From NCBI GenBank assembly GCA_034509425.1, contig JAVTVJ010000574.1, positions 434,001 to 498,000 on the forward strand: a stretch of 64,000 nt of DNA, read 5' to 3'. The DNA comes from Eopsaltria australis (lineage: Eukaryota > Chordata > Aves > Passeriformes > Petroicidae). The notes below the pieces were generated by a model. It searched no databases. It had not been told where the DNA came from and worked only from the letters and a program-made list of their open reading frames with translations. Each line of letters begins with the position of its first letter. The first letter of the stretch is position 1. Below are positions 37,619 to 49,039 of the stretch, one piece after another. The translations under genes were made by a program, and so were the position numbers.

Positions 37619-37625
37619 TTAAATA
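37619..37625 (+). promoter_or_regulatory. LTR TATA-like box
   Basis: TTAAATA in a pyrimidine-rich context, upstream of the polyadenylation signal by the spacing usual for retroviral LTRs. Confidence 0.5.
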
Positions 37626-37676
37626 CCCATGTGATGAGCTATTCTGGGCTCTTAGTCCCTGAGCTCCCTTGGGGGT

Positions 37677-37682
37677 AATAAA
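37677..37682 (+). promoter_or_regulatory. LTR polyadenylation signal
   Basis: AATAAA lies about 52 bp downstream of the TATA-like box of the LTR, consistent with a short R region. In this position it could still end transcripts crossing the locus on the plus strand. Confidence 0.7.
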
Positions 37683-37903
37683 CCTGCCGAACTCTCACAC
37701 TAAGAGTCCTCCTTCTTTGGGTAGTTCTTTGCTATCCTGCAGTGCTCTGAGGGCACCAAAACCTCAGCCCGACGCAGACTAGCACAGCCCACCAGCGGCT
37801 CCCCAAGGAAGCCTTCTCGATCAGAAGGCGAACGGCTTCTCAGGGTCGCGCTAGCGCTCTGCTGCCGGGACCAGAGCGGGATTAAGAAGCAGGGAATGCA
37901 ACA

Positions 37904-38082
37904 GGTGCTGGGCACTGCCCAGGCTCCCCAGGGAATGGGCACAGCCCCAAGCTCCAGGGGCGTTTGGACAGCGCTGCCAGGGATGCCCAGGGTGGGACTG
38001 TTGGGGTGTCTGTGCAGGGCTGGGAATTGGAGAGGATGATCCTGGGGGTCCCTGCCAGCTCAGCACATTCTGTGATTCACAG
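37904..38082 (+). mobile_element. CR1 LINE, right part to 3' terminus
   Basis: Starts with the second copy of GGTGCT and continues the same CR1: GGCACTGCCCAGGCTCCCCA, GGGGTGTCTGTGCAGGGCTG, GATGATCCTGGGGGTCCCTG and the tail CATTCTGTGATTCA. With 36985-37284 it forms one CR1 copy of about 480 bp once the LTR and one duplication copy are set aside. Confidence 0.93.
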
Positions 38083-38300
38083 GGCAGAATCCATGGCTTG
38101 TCCAACCACAGCAGCACGCGTGGCTGCAGGGCCATGCCAGCTGTGCCACACCCAGAGCCAAGGGTGCTTGAGGACTGGTACTGCTGAGACAGCTCAGCCC
38201 AGCACTGACTGTGCGGGATCAGGCACAGGAGACAGGCGGGAGAACAGCTCTGGCAAATGGGGCCTGTCTGCTGCAGCCAGAGCTCTGTCTGAGCAGCCAT

Positions 38301-38831
38301 GACCTGGCTCAGCACTGTGACCCTGCTCAGCACTGTGACCCTGCTCAGCACAGGGACCCTGCTCAGCACTGTGACCCTGCTCAGCACAGGGACCCTGCTC
38401 AGCACTGTGACCCTGCTCAGCACAGGGACCCTGCTCAGCACAGGGACCCTGCTCAGCACAGGGACCCTGCTCAGCACAGGGACCCTGCTCAGGACCCTGC
38501 TCAGCACTGAGACCCTGCTTAGCACTGTGACCCTGCTCAGCACAGGGACCCTGCTCAGCACTGTGACCCTGCTCAGCACAAGGACCCTGCTCAGCACTGG
38601 GACCCTGCTCAGCACAGGGACCCTGCTCAGCACTGTGACCCTGCTCAGCACAAGGACCCTGCTCAGCACAGGGACCCTGCTCAGCACAGGGACCCTGCTC
38701 AGCACAATGACCCTGCTCAGCACTGGGACCCTGCTCAGGACAGTGACCCTGCTCAGCACTGGGACCCTGCTCAGCACAATGACCCTGCTCAGCACAGGGA
38801 CCCTGCTCAGCACTGTGACTCTGCTGAGCAG
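38301..38831. repeat. 18-bp minisatellite, about 29 units
   Basis: Tandem units of GACCCTGCTCAGCACAGG and variants run from 38301 to 38816, with a partial unit to about 38831. Almost all units are exactly 18 bp; one in the middle (about 38487) has lost 6 bp. Only the last four to six bases of the unit vary (CACTGT, CACAGG, CACTGG, CACAAG, CACAAT, GACAGT). Since 18 and 6 are multiples of three, several frames on both strands stay open for more than 200 codons (37851-38967). These encode only periodic peptides such as TLLSTG and are not genes. The unit contains the near-palindrome TGCTCAGCA. Confidence 0.97.
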
Positions 38832-38839
38832 CCCTGGCC

Positions 38840-39860
38840 CTGGCAGTGACACCAGGCCTGGTGGCCACCAACACCCCGGACAGGGCCTGGCGAGGGCCCA
38901 TCTGATGGGAGTGGGGCAAGACAAAATACAAACAACTCAACAGCAAGCAAAGAGTAACTCTTGCTAACTGGATTCAACACCACACTGGTAAAACATCTCC
39001 CACCCAGGCAAGTCCATGGCAATAAACCTACTGAGAAGAGGAGAAAGATGCTAGGCTGGAAAAAAGCCTTCTCTTCTGGAAGATACAGCTGTCAGGATTG
39101 CCATCCCCACAATTCAGAGCACACAAAGAAATGATGGCACTCAGGGAGCTTTTGGTACACAAGCAAACACTCCAAGTACAGTTAAAAATTTCTCCAAAGC
39201 ACCACATGCATCTCAATAAGTGGAGAATTGAGGAAACAATCGTTCCCATCAGCTGACACTGAAGCAGGCACTTCCCCACTCTGAAATGGGGTGAGCAATG
39301 CATCACTCTGGTATTTGTGGCCTACACTCCATTACTGCTTCTCTATAAAATTACATTTCTGATAAAAATTTATGTGTCAAACATTTTTGTGATTACAGAC
39401 CAAAAGTCAAAATTTGCATTTAAATAGATGTATTAAAAACTCAGCAGCACAGGTAGAAGAGGGAAATGCTGTTTTAAGGAAATTTAAATAGGGAGCATGA
39501 GCACAGAAGGGATTTTTCTTCTTAAATGATTTGAACAATTTTGGTTTTATTACTGTTCTTGGGTCCAATTCAAAGTCAAGATTGGAACCATGGTATCCTG
39601 TACCCCTGGACTCATCTCAGGCTGAGCTCGAGAAAATAAGTCTCTTTTCATCTTTCCACTGGGAATGACCCCATTTGTTGTAAATGAAGTATTTTTGTGT
39701 TCACAGTCCAAGCCCACACTTTTCACCAGCTCACAGCCCAAGCCATATAATCCTCCTTTGCTCCCAAGTTCTTCACTCAGTTTTCTCTGCATCAGCCACC
39801 ACAGGCTAAGCTTCAGCCATTGCATTTCTGCCCAGACAGCACAGCCACTTTTGAGAGGGA
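38840..39860. other. Non-coding stretch, nothing recognised
   Basis: Single-copy sequence between the minisatellite and a CR1 fragment, with no frame or repeat that can be supported. Confidence 0.4.
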
Positions 39861-39991
39861 TTTCACAGGATATTCTGAGCTGGAAGGGACCCACAGGGAT
39901 TTCTGAGCCCAACTCCTCAGTGCATCACCCGTACACAGCTCAAATCCGTGACCTTGGTGATATCAGCACCATGCTCTCACCAACCCAGCTG
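39861..39991 (-). mobile_element. CR1 LINE, diverged 3' fragment
   Basis: Reverse-complement CR1 tail: TTCTGAGCTGGAAGGGACCC, ACAGGGATTTCTGAGCCCAA, CTCC, then GTGACCTTGGTGATATCAGC and ACCATGCTCTCACCAACCCA. The latter half resembles the CR1 subfamily whose 3' region carries a 'gcaccatgctctaaccagctgag' block. It is more diverged than the copies at 22.9 and 37 kb. Confidence 0.8.
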
Positions 39992-41398
39992 GTGAATTTT
40001 CAATGTGCAACCTTAAAATCCACAAGAAATTCTCCCATACAAATGCTTGACATCAACTTCCCCCCTTGGAAGTAAACATATTTTATAGTGCCCCTTTTTA
40101 TTCTATAAAGGATTTCTGATGTTAAAGAAATTCTTTTTCTGAGCTCTCCCTAGTATCTTTTCTTTCTTTTCCTTACACACCTCTTATTTTCTGTATGTTG
40201 TCAAGATTTAGCTTTAACCCTTGCCTCAAAACCTGATTTTGTACTTTCAAACAGCACCTAAATCTTGGCAATGTGATGCCTGTGCCCTTTATAGTCCAGC
40301 TGGGATCAGCCACACATGTTCTCCACATAAAAACCATATAAATCAATGCTGTGCAGTGCTTTTTTCTCCCTTCTTTTCTTTCTTGACAGGTTTTCCAACC
40401 ATGATAATGATACAACATGAACTCCATTATTGTTAATGGAAGGAGTTACATTTAACTGTTGTCAGTTTGAGCTCTGCCATGAGTCAATGCCTTCCTAAAC
40501 ATGCTGGTTTTTTCCAAGAAGAAACTGCCACAGAATCAAATCAGCTCTTGGAAACACGGATGTAAGCACAGCACAAAAACATTATAACTAAATTACCATT
40601 TTAGGTGTGTGTTTGCTGTCTTCCTCAGACATTCTGTTCTTTCCTACAGAATAATTTCTTTAACATGGGGAAAGTCTGTCTGGGAACACAAATTTCAAGT
40701 CTAAACAGAGATTAATCATGAGAGAATTTCCTGAAAAGTTCACAGCAAAACTTTCCTTCTTCCCAGGTAATCCTTAAATTTCTTCAAGGAACATTTTTCA
40801 GGGAATTTAGAAATACAGTCAGAAGCATAAAATACACAAGTAACTGTACTTTCCTGTGTTGACTCATTCTGGCCTTGCAGACAACAATTGCAACTGGCAG
40901 CAAAGTTTTCTCATTCTCCCTCCACAGCTCAGAGCTGTTACCAAACCTTACCCAGGGGCCTTAAGTAAAAACTGTGTCCAAGACATGGGGAACATCAGTG
41001 CTGCTCAGGAAATCAGAGCAGTGCTTCCCTGCCATTGGTGGCTTGCAGACAGCCAACAGAAAACCCAAAAGTGGAGGATTAAATTCTCTACAGCAACATT
41101 TCTTCCAGCTGCCCATCAGAGCCAGGATATTCCTCATTTCCATTAAGCATATTTCAGGAAAACCTTTGCCTGCATTTTTATATAACACAGATAACAGGGC
41201 TACTTTATAAAATATCGCTGAGTATTTCAATTGTATTTTTACAATACAGCACTCAGGGCATCAGCAGGGTGATTTTTTAGGTAACAGATGTTACCTGACA
41301 CCCACAGACCTGCTGTCTGCTCGCCTTTTCCTTGAAGCCACCAAGCAGCAGCAGTGGGATGTGAGTGGCAGGTGTGAAATCTCAGCTCAGGTCCAGTC
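39992..41398. other. Non-coding stretch, nothing recognised
   Basis: AT-rich with T-rich patches near 40130-40180. No gene or known repeat is seen. Confidence 0.4.
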
Positions 41399-41554
41399 CA
41401 GTCCCAGCAGGGCTGCTGGCCAGGACACCCCAGCCTGGTGGAATTAACCCCAGTCCCAGCAGGGCTGCTGGCCAGGACACCCCAGCCTGGTGGAATTAAC
41501 CCCAGTCCCAGCAGGGCTGCTGGCCAGGACACCCCAGCCTGGTGGAATTAACCC
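41399..41554. repeat. Perfect 52-bp tandem repeat, 3 units
   Basis: Units beginning CAGTCCCAGCAGGGCTGCTG start at 41399, 41451 and 41503 and appear identical over all 52 bp, ending GGTGGAATTAACCC. Perfect identity implies recent expansion or homogenisation, and copy number is likely to vary between individuals. Confidence 0.96.
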
Positions 41555-41559
41555 CAGCA

Positions 41560-44500
41560 GCCAGAGACAGAGGGGCTGACAAGGCTGCTGGGCCTTGTGT
41601 CCTCCTCACTCTGCTCACTCAGTATTTCCCCTTCCTAAATTGATTCCATAACATATTCAATCTTCAGAACTGTTTCCTGCTTTGCTCCATTTTTTACAGG
41701 GGTTTGCCTGCTTTTTTTTGTCAGCTGTTGCACACACAGCACTGCTTTCATTAAATTGTCCATTAAAAACCTCATTTTGTAGGATTTCTCCACAAAGATA
41801 TCTAAATATCTAACTTCTCTCAATGTTAATGGGATTGAGGCACTACAATAAAATCATGGATCTCAGCTGTAATTTTAATATATATAAATGAAAACTTAGA
41901 TTTTTATTTTACCCTCACAGGATATATAATTTAGAAGTCATTTAGGGTTTGGGAGTTTCTAATGGGCATAAATTTACAAAGACCACAGAAAATTTAATAT
42001 CTCTTCAGTGAGCCTCACAAAGATTTTTTGAAGTTTCCATTTTCTTGACCATCTAAAATACCCTTTTCTGCTTTGTTTTAATACTATTTCCAAAAGCAAT
42101 TGATTTAGTGTGCGGCTATATCTTTGCCTGAATAGATATTAATAAAATGTTACTACTCTTATTCAAGGAACCAGACAGAAAAAAGTTGCTAATTTGTATC
42201 ATCCATCTATTGGCCTTCCATTCAACTAGGTGTCTTTCTTTACTTACTCTCTTTTCTGTTCTCTGTGGGTTTTTTGCAATACATGTAAATAATAAATATA
42301 AAAATATTTAGTGGGATTTGGACTTTACACATTAGCATGGGGCATTGAAAAAGAGTCAGCACTTGATCTCTACCTTATATTCTTCATGTACAGAGGAACA
42401 AATTGCAGTTATGGGGCTGTCCCCCACAGCAGCCTCACTGTGGCTGATGGTGTCAGAAGAAACCGAGCCTCAGCCACCACCTTGTGCCACTGGACATTCC
42501 CCACCTGGTGTGGACAGCACAGCCAGGACTCTCTGAGTGCTCTGACAGCCTCTGTCCCACTGCAGTTTGGGCTGCAAAATCCTAATCTGGCCCTGGAAGT
42601 CTGGTATTACCAACCTTTCCAAAGAATTCTGTTAGCTGTGGCAGAGTTTCCTGATACAGGTGGAAAAACCCTTCCTTCCTGCCCCACTGATCTTGCTGTA
42701 ACGTGGGCTGTTAAAACAAGACTCCTCTCCAAACTGTCTCTTTGGAAAGAGACTGAATTTCCTATTAAATGCACACTTTGCTTGTTCTGCCCTGTTTAAA
42801 GTATTTTTCTGGGCAGGGCATTTGAAGGCAGCCCATCCTGAGCCCATCCCAGCTCGGGGAGGTGTCACACCTGCTGGAGCTCCTGCATCCCACCCCTCCT
42901 GAGCCTGTGACTGACACTGAGCCACAGCAAACAACAGGGGACCAAGGAGTGGTGGCAGAAATTGCTCCAGCCAGAGGGCAGAGCCAGGATAATGCAGTAT
43001 TCCTATCCTTCCTCCTGAAAGGCACAGGGAGAACCTGTACTGACACACATGGAGAACCAAAGGGGTTAGGATCAGCTATAGGAATGACGGCAGCAACCTC
43101 AGGATCTCATTAGTGCAGAGATTTCTTCCTTCCCTCTGTAAATACCACAGCAAAAAGTGTTCAAGAAATAAGGCCAACCCAGATGCCTCAAGAACAGACC
43201 AAGGTTCAGACCTGAAGAGTTTCACAGGCACTGTCCTGTAATAAATCTTTTTCACAGAGCATCTGTAGATTGATCTGGCCTCCAAAAATCCTGTGCTGGT
43301 GCCTTGAACAAATAATGAGGTTTTCCCTGGTACCACAGCCCCTGAACATGGAAAGATTTTCCTCCTTCTTCCCTCCCCAGCTCTCCTGACGGCCCCTCCT
43401 CTGAAGAGCAGGGCATTAGTATTCACTAACTGTGTCTTTGGAAAGGTTTAATCTCCTAGCAATTACCAACAGCAGAGTTTCATTATATGTACAGTATGAT
43501 AAATATTGCAGAGGTCTCACAGCTGTTTGGCTCAGTTTTAATCCAGGCACACCCCGGTGCCTCCTGCCTGTGTCCCTGCAAGGGCAGCTCCAGGGCCAGC
43601 AGCAGGGACACAGGGACAGACAGACTGCTGGGACATGCTCTGGGACTGCTGCCATGCACTCAGAGCCACCAGTGGATGAGCTGGCCAGAGTTTCTGATCA
43701 AACTGAGGGTGCACACATTATATTCTAAATTCCCACTGATTTTAAATGGAAGCCCTACTCAGGTACTGAATGAACCAAAGAACATGTGTGATTTAGATAG
43801 AAAATAGACTGTGCATTGTGTCTGCACATAGTTTTGTTCCAGCTGTGCTACAGGCTCAGGGAGGAATATTAAGATCTAGTCACTATCCTTATGGGGGAAA
43901 ACTGCTGAAGAGCAGGGCTGGAAAGGCAAGAGGGAACACCCAGATCAGAACTTCACAGAAAAACTCTGCTGCCTCTCACTTGTGAGAAAATCTGATGCCA
44001 AGTGGTTCACATCCCAGGACACACTGCAGTATTTACAGTTGGTTTTAATTATCCATTTCATAATTGGGTTTGTTTCAGCAGGTGCTTTAAATCTGGCAAT
44101 GTCTAAGTCATAATTTGTTCCATCTCAAACTTTTACCACCACATAAAATTACAATGAAAAGGCAGGCACGAGTCCTCCTTGTAGCTGGTGCAAAAGGTGT
44201 GACACTACAAGAGAAATCCCTGCCAACACAAACTAATTTTCCTGGGCGTGAAGAGGACAATTGAGCTATTACATGCATATCCTGAAACAAGAGCAGGCAG
44301 CACACTCCTGAGATGTTTCTGAGCGTGCCACCTCTACCAATCCCTGTGCAAACAAGGATTTTCTGTGCTGGGCACAAGGGCCCCTCCCTGCTGGGTGACC
44401 TAACAGCTCAGACACAAATTTCCCCAGCAATGAGAGCACAGGAACCACATTCCTCTGCTCTTTGTTTGAATTCACTACTTCTGGTGACCAGGAGTAACAT

Positions 44501-46150
44501 TCAGCATGACAAATAATTTAATGAACTACTAATTCAGAGTTGACCTTCACTGAAAGTACTGTTTAATTACCCAGTGTTTCTCAAGTCAGGCAGAAGAATG
44601 TTAAACCATTTCCGAACAGGTGCAGGAGGCACATGTTAATTTTAATAGCAAAGGTCATTACATACGTATTTCTGCACTTTTTCCTGGCATCTCTCCTGTC
44701 ACAGGATTACTTAGGTATGTTTAGGAAGACAAGGAGGAAAAAAAATTCTTCGTGTTCGTTCAGCTTAGCAGAGTCTTGTCTCCTATCTCCTTTTTCCCTT
44801 TTTATTTTTAAAGAGTAAGTCTAAACCCAATGATGAAAGAGGAAATACATTATCTTGCAAACTGAAGTGGTAAGATTAGATTAGTGCCTACATAGCTAAG
44901 AAATATTTGTAGTATATGTTTTCATACTCATGCGTAAAAAAACTTCAAAGCAGAATGAAGACGTATTTTCAAAAACCCACAACAAAAAACATTCTCCTCA
45001 TTAAGGAGGAAAAAGAACTCAGCAAATTAACCTGTGTTTGACAATCAGCATTGTAAAAATTATTTGTCTGAACAAGATCAATTTCTACTTCAATCTGTGG
45101 ACATGTGATACGAACCAATAACTTCACAGAGAAATAAAGATTTCTTGGCCTGTCTAGCTTTATCTTATCTGACTCCAGAGTGGGCTTCATGTTAGAGACT
45201 ACTTTTTTTTAAATCTTATTGCCTGAGGAAGTGTAAAAACAGCCTCAAGAAAAAGTCAGCTCTTACAATATTGAGCTTATTTCTCCCTCTCTCTCTGTTT
45301 CATCCTTCAGGCTTTGGTGCCTTTCTCACAAGGAGCATTAAAAGCTGCCAACCCCAGTGAGGACATGAAGAATGTACCAGAAACAAGCCTTTACCACCAT
45401 GTTTTCCTAAGGTACCAAATTACACCTCTGCCTTCAAATGACACTGCAGTTGTATAGGAGGCACGCAGTGGGAGGTGGGGATCACATTTTCAAGCTTAAT
45501 AAAAGTTCTGCCACTGTAAAATTCATTTTATGGGTAAAAAGTGTAGTAAGGGATTTATTCTCAAGGCCAGTGAGGTTGGTAGTGCAGTGGATGGGCTTGT
45601 TAGGGTGTGGTGCAGCTGGCTTTGTTAATTTTGGTTTTTAAGGTTTTTTAAGGCAGAAATTAGTGACGAAGTGCCACCACTTTATGGAGCATCCCAAAGA
45701 ACAGACTGAGCACCCCTATAATCACTGCTCCAAGAATAAAAGAAGTCAAAGGGGTTTTTCCCCTCTTCTTCTATCCAGAATAACACAAACCAACTCTTAT
45801 TACCTACAACCTACATTCAGAGCAGTAGTTCTCCAGGGAATGATAAAATAGCTCACCTGTCCCTTGGCTTTACACACTGGAGTGGTTCCACAAGTCAACA
45901 TCCCATCCTCAGTGACAGAACACCGTTTCATTAAGAGTAAAGTGCTATTTTTTTTACACAAGGGGAAAAAAATCACTAAAAAGCAGTAAAGGGTATCAGA
46001 GTGGTCCTAGAGGATATCAGCTAGATAAGGTGTGTTAAACTTGTTGAAAATCACTTTGTATTATTTAACTGGCTGTCCCCAGCACACTGAGCAAATCCAG
46101 CCAGATGCCAGGCTGGAGGGAAATTTCATGCCTTGTTGTCACAGAAAGGC
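41560..46150. other. Mostly AT-rich non-coding stretch
   Basis: No gene is recognised. GC-richer patches at 42400-43060 and 43550-43690 hold overlapping open frames on both strands without splice or motif support. Confidence 0.4.
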
Positions 46151-46151
46151 T

Positions 46152-46181
46152 TCTGGCATCAGTACAAACACTGATGCCAGA
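46152..46181. repeat. Perfect 12-bp inverted repeat (hairpin)
   Basis: TCTGGCATCAGT (46152-46163) and ACTGATGCCAGA (46170-46181) are exactly complementary around a 6-nt ACAAAC loop. The mixed base composition makes this much less likely by chance than an AT palindrome. The stem is too short for a canonical miRNA precursor, since the flanks do not keep pairing. Confidence 0.9.
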
Positions 46182-46189
46182 GAAACCAC

Positions 46190-49035
46190 TCATCTCATGA
46201 AGTGTCTCAAAGAAAGCTTTCCCTATCGTTGGCCTGGGCATGAGAATCCTTCTGGCACTGTGCTTTTGAAACCTTGGCTATCGTGCTCTGGCTGTTGCAA
46301 ATAGATTGTTGATTTTAAAAGCAAACTTGAGTTGATATCAGCATTGCCAATCAATTTCCTGCTCCCTGACTGGCTGTGTAAAATCAAGATTTCAAGGTCT
46401 TCTTCTTTTTTTTTTTTTATTAAGCAGGAAAGGCCTAGGAGTGGGAAGGAGGATGCAGCAGCTCTTTCCTGACTCTCCTGAGATCCACAAGGCAGTGTCT
46501 TGGATAGAGGGAGTTACCCAGCAGCAGGGCTGCCCTTTCAGTGCTCTCCTCAGCACTGCTTTTGCATTCCTAAATGCTGGTCATCGTGGTCCCACAGTTG
46601 CTCAGTTTATCACATTAGGGCCAGCTGGTGCCAACAAAACTAACTCTACAATTCATTTCCAGTCAGAAAAGCTGCCTGATCCAGCCAACAGTAAAAACAA
46701 TACAATCTTTATATTCATGGGTATTTCAGGATTTTGTTACTAAGAGTATTATTTAAGCTCCAGTAGAAAATACTGGGAGATTCTGGATGCTTTAGATCCA
46801 GGCTTCACAGTGAAGAATGTTTTTGTTGAAGCTGTGATATTACTGCTCTGAAACAACCAATGGCTCAATAATTTCAGAAATCCTTTGGAGTTTTTTGGTG
46901 TTTTTTTGTTTTGGTTTGGGTTTTCTTGTTTTTTGGTTTTTTGTTGGGTTTTTTTTGTTTTTTGTTTCTTTGTTTTTTTGCTGTGCAGGCATTCAGCCAT
47001 TACCAAGGACAACATTTGGATTCAAGTCATCCTTAGGTCATGGAAATTAATATACACACTCTGTTCTACAATACTAAAATTGCCAAAAAATCCCCATATT
47101 TCAATAAATCAGATGACTATAAATCATGTTTTTACTGAAACAAACATGAGATAATGGGAAAAATAATTGACCACACTCTTTCCTAAGCAGGCCTAGATTA
47201 TTAGTGGTTATGTTAAATATAGAAATTCACATCCAGGCCATTAATGCATGCTTAAAACGCATCAATAATTCAGTAATTCCTAAGTTCAACCTGGGAAATC
47301 ACCTTTTACAGATAATATATAGCACAGCACTGTTAGGCCATAAGCCATCAAGTGTGAAAAAGATGGAAATACGGCCAGCTCTGCCTTTTGTGCACATCAG
47401 CATAACTCAGGGTGTTTCAGAGCTCACACTGCCCAGCGAGTTCTGAGAGGTTCCTGCAGCAGAGCTCCCTCTCTTTGCACAGCTCTGACCTCCCATTTGG
47501 AGGCTGTGATGCTGCAGCAGCGCTGATGAGAAACTGGTGCCATCAGCACTATGGAAATGCTACACCCTGGCACAAAAATACCTCGAATGGAGAAGCAGGC
47601 AGCATTTTGTGACACCTGAATTTCCACTGCACAACTCTGACAAAGGGAAAAGGAGAAGGCAAAGCACTCTGTGTGTCTCACACGTACAGGCAATAATAGC
47701 TCGCTCTCACCACGGCGCCTGGGCTCCTATAGTTTTATCATTAAAGATTTTGGTCAGTCAACTGTGGTGGTAATTATCACATAAATTAACTGAGAGACAG
47801 GAGAACCAGAACCTACGACCAAGAAAAAAGAAATCTCGTCTCCAGCAACCAAGCACAGGACTTCATTTTCCAGTAATATTTTCAAACCTAACACCAGTGA
47901 TGACCCAAGGTTTTTTTCTGGAATATTGCTTAGGTTACAGAAAGAAAGTCTATTAGTGAGTGCATTTACCCCCTGGTATCCAGCTTTTATCTGCTGACCT
48001 GTCACAGTAAAACAATTTTGAAGATGTATTTTCAGATACAGGTGATTAGCACAGCAAGGGAAGCAGCAGAGTGAAAATTCTTTTTCAGAGAAGTGTTGCT
48101 GGCAAGGAGGGTAGGTAGAAAGAAGGAAAAGCAAAGAACTCATCAGTTTGGCTACACTGGGCTACAGTGATCACATTTTTCTCGGTTGTGGGGGTTTTTC
48201 TGTTTGCAGTTGTTTGGGTTTTTTTAGATAAGGGTATTCTGCTTTAAAAGAGTTCATATCCTGCTCAGTTCTGCATGGGAATGTTATCTTCTCAATGCCT
48301 TCAGCTGACAATGCAAATTTCTAAGAGAATCCTAAACCTTGTCTTTAGACAAGTGTTTAAATAAGGGCACCTTGAGATTTCACTACTCCATTCCATCGCT
48401 CCAAGACAGGTTCAAATTTTATTTCTGCTGTCCTTGATAGAGTAGGGCTAATTTATTTTTTCACTTTTTTTAAGATCTCCAACAGAGAAAACCTCTCCCT
48501 GGCACTAAATGATGTTTGCTATTAGGAGGTTTGCCGTGCATTTGTTGTCTGGTTCAGGATATTTTCTGCTCATTTAAATTCCAAGTTCATCCTTCACCCA
48601 AGGAAAAGACAAAATTCCCTAACTGTGGTGGCACAGATGTTATCTATGACATGGAGGAGCCTGCAATGCTTGGAGATCACACTGGGCAGTTGCTGCTATA
48701 AATGAAAGGGCATGACTCTTAGCTAATTTAATTATGTCAATCACTACTCCCTGTAAAATAATATTCTCTCCTGCCCTTTTCTCTTCTTGCATCTCTGCTG
48801 AAGTGTTTAATGATGCTGCAGCAAGAGGCTGAGGCCTGAAGAAGTTACATCAACCTGTTGCATGGTCACTGCTGCATAATTAACCCTCAGGCTGCTGAGG
48901 ATGGACAGGACCTCTGCACATCACACAGGGACACCTAGAGCTGCCCAGGACAGTGTCCAGCCAGCTTTGGCACAGCCCAGGAGCCCAGACCTGCCCAGGT
49001 AAGCAGCTCTCAGTGCTCAGCCAGCCTCACAGTGG
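46190..49035. other. Non-coding stretch with T-rich tracts
   Basis: Includes a T run near 46405-46419 and the T/G-rich block at 46888-46982. No gene is recognised. Confidence 0.4.
46888..46982. repeat. T/G-rich low-complexity block
   Basis: About 95 bp made almost only of T and G on the plus strand, in units such as GTTTTTTG and GGTTTTTTG. The lysine- and glutamine-rich minus-strand frame over it is a by-product. Confidence 0.9.
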
Positions 49036-49039
49036 GAAA

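Larger units (their letters stand above)
37285..37903 (+). mobile_element. Solo LTR of an endogenous retrovirus, 619 bp
   Basis: The element begins TGTAGC and ends GCAACA, so it has the TG...CA termini with a 5-of-6 imperfect inverted repeat. A 6-bp duplication (GGTGCT) flanks it and the host CR1 resumes seamlessly on both sides. Internal landmarks in plus orientation are an inverted CCAAT box (ATTGG, 37443-37447), a TATA-like TTAAATA (37619-37625) and an AATAAA polyadenylation signal (37677-37682), giving a long U3, a short R and a U5 of about 200 bp. U5 keeps several CG dinucleotides near 37815-37875, suggesting limited decay. No gag, pol or env sequence lies beside it, so it is a solo LTR left after LTR-LTR recombination. 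The 6-bp duplication suggests a class II (ERVK-like) family; I cannot name it. Confidence 0.93.

Noticed and set aside
37313..37622. Open frames within the LTR
   Set aside because: They lie in U3 of a solo LTR without retroviral coding sequence and show no gag, pol or env features.
38301..38831. Possible CRISPR array
   Set aside because: Units are contiguous with no unique spacers, and the genome is vertebrate; this is a minisatellite.
37851..38967. Open frames of 357, 250 and 222 codons on both strands
   Set aside because: They are produced by the 18-bp tandem repeat, whose length is a multiple of three; the predicted peptides are purely periodic and frames are open on both strands.
46749..47015. 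Lysine/glutamine-rich minus-strand frame
   Set aside because: It is the translation of a T/G-rich low-complexity block.
48953..49003. Donor-like CCCAG|GTAAGC after an open segment
   Set aside because: It sits at the edge of a diverged CR1 region, has no matching acceptor, and is most simply part of the repeat.
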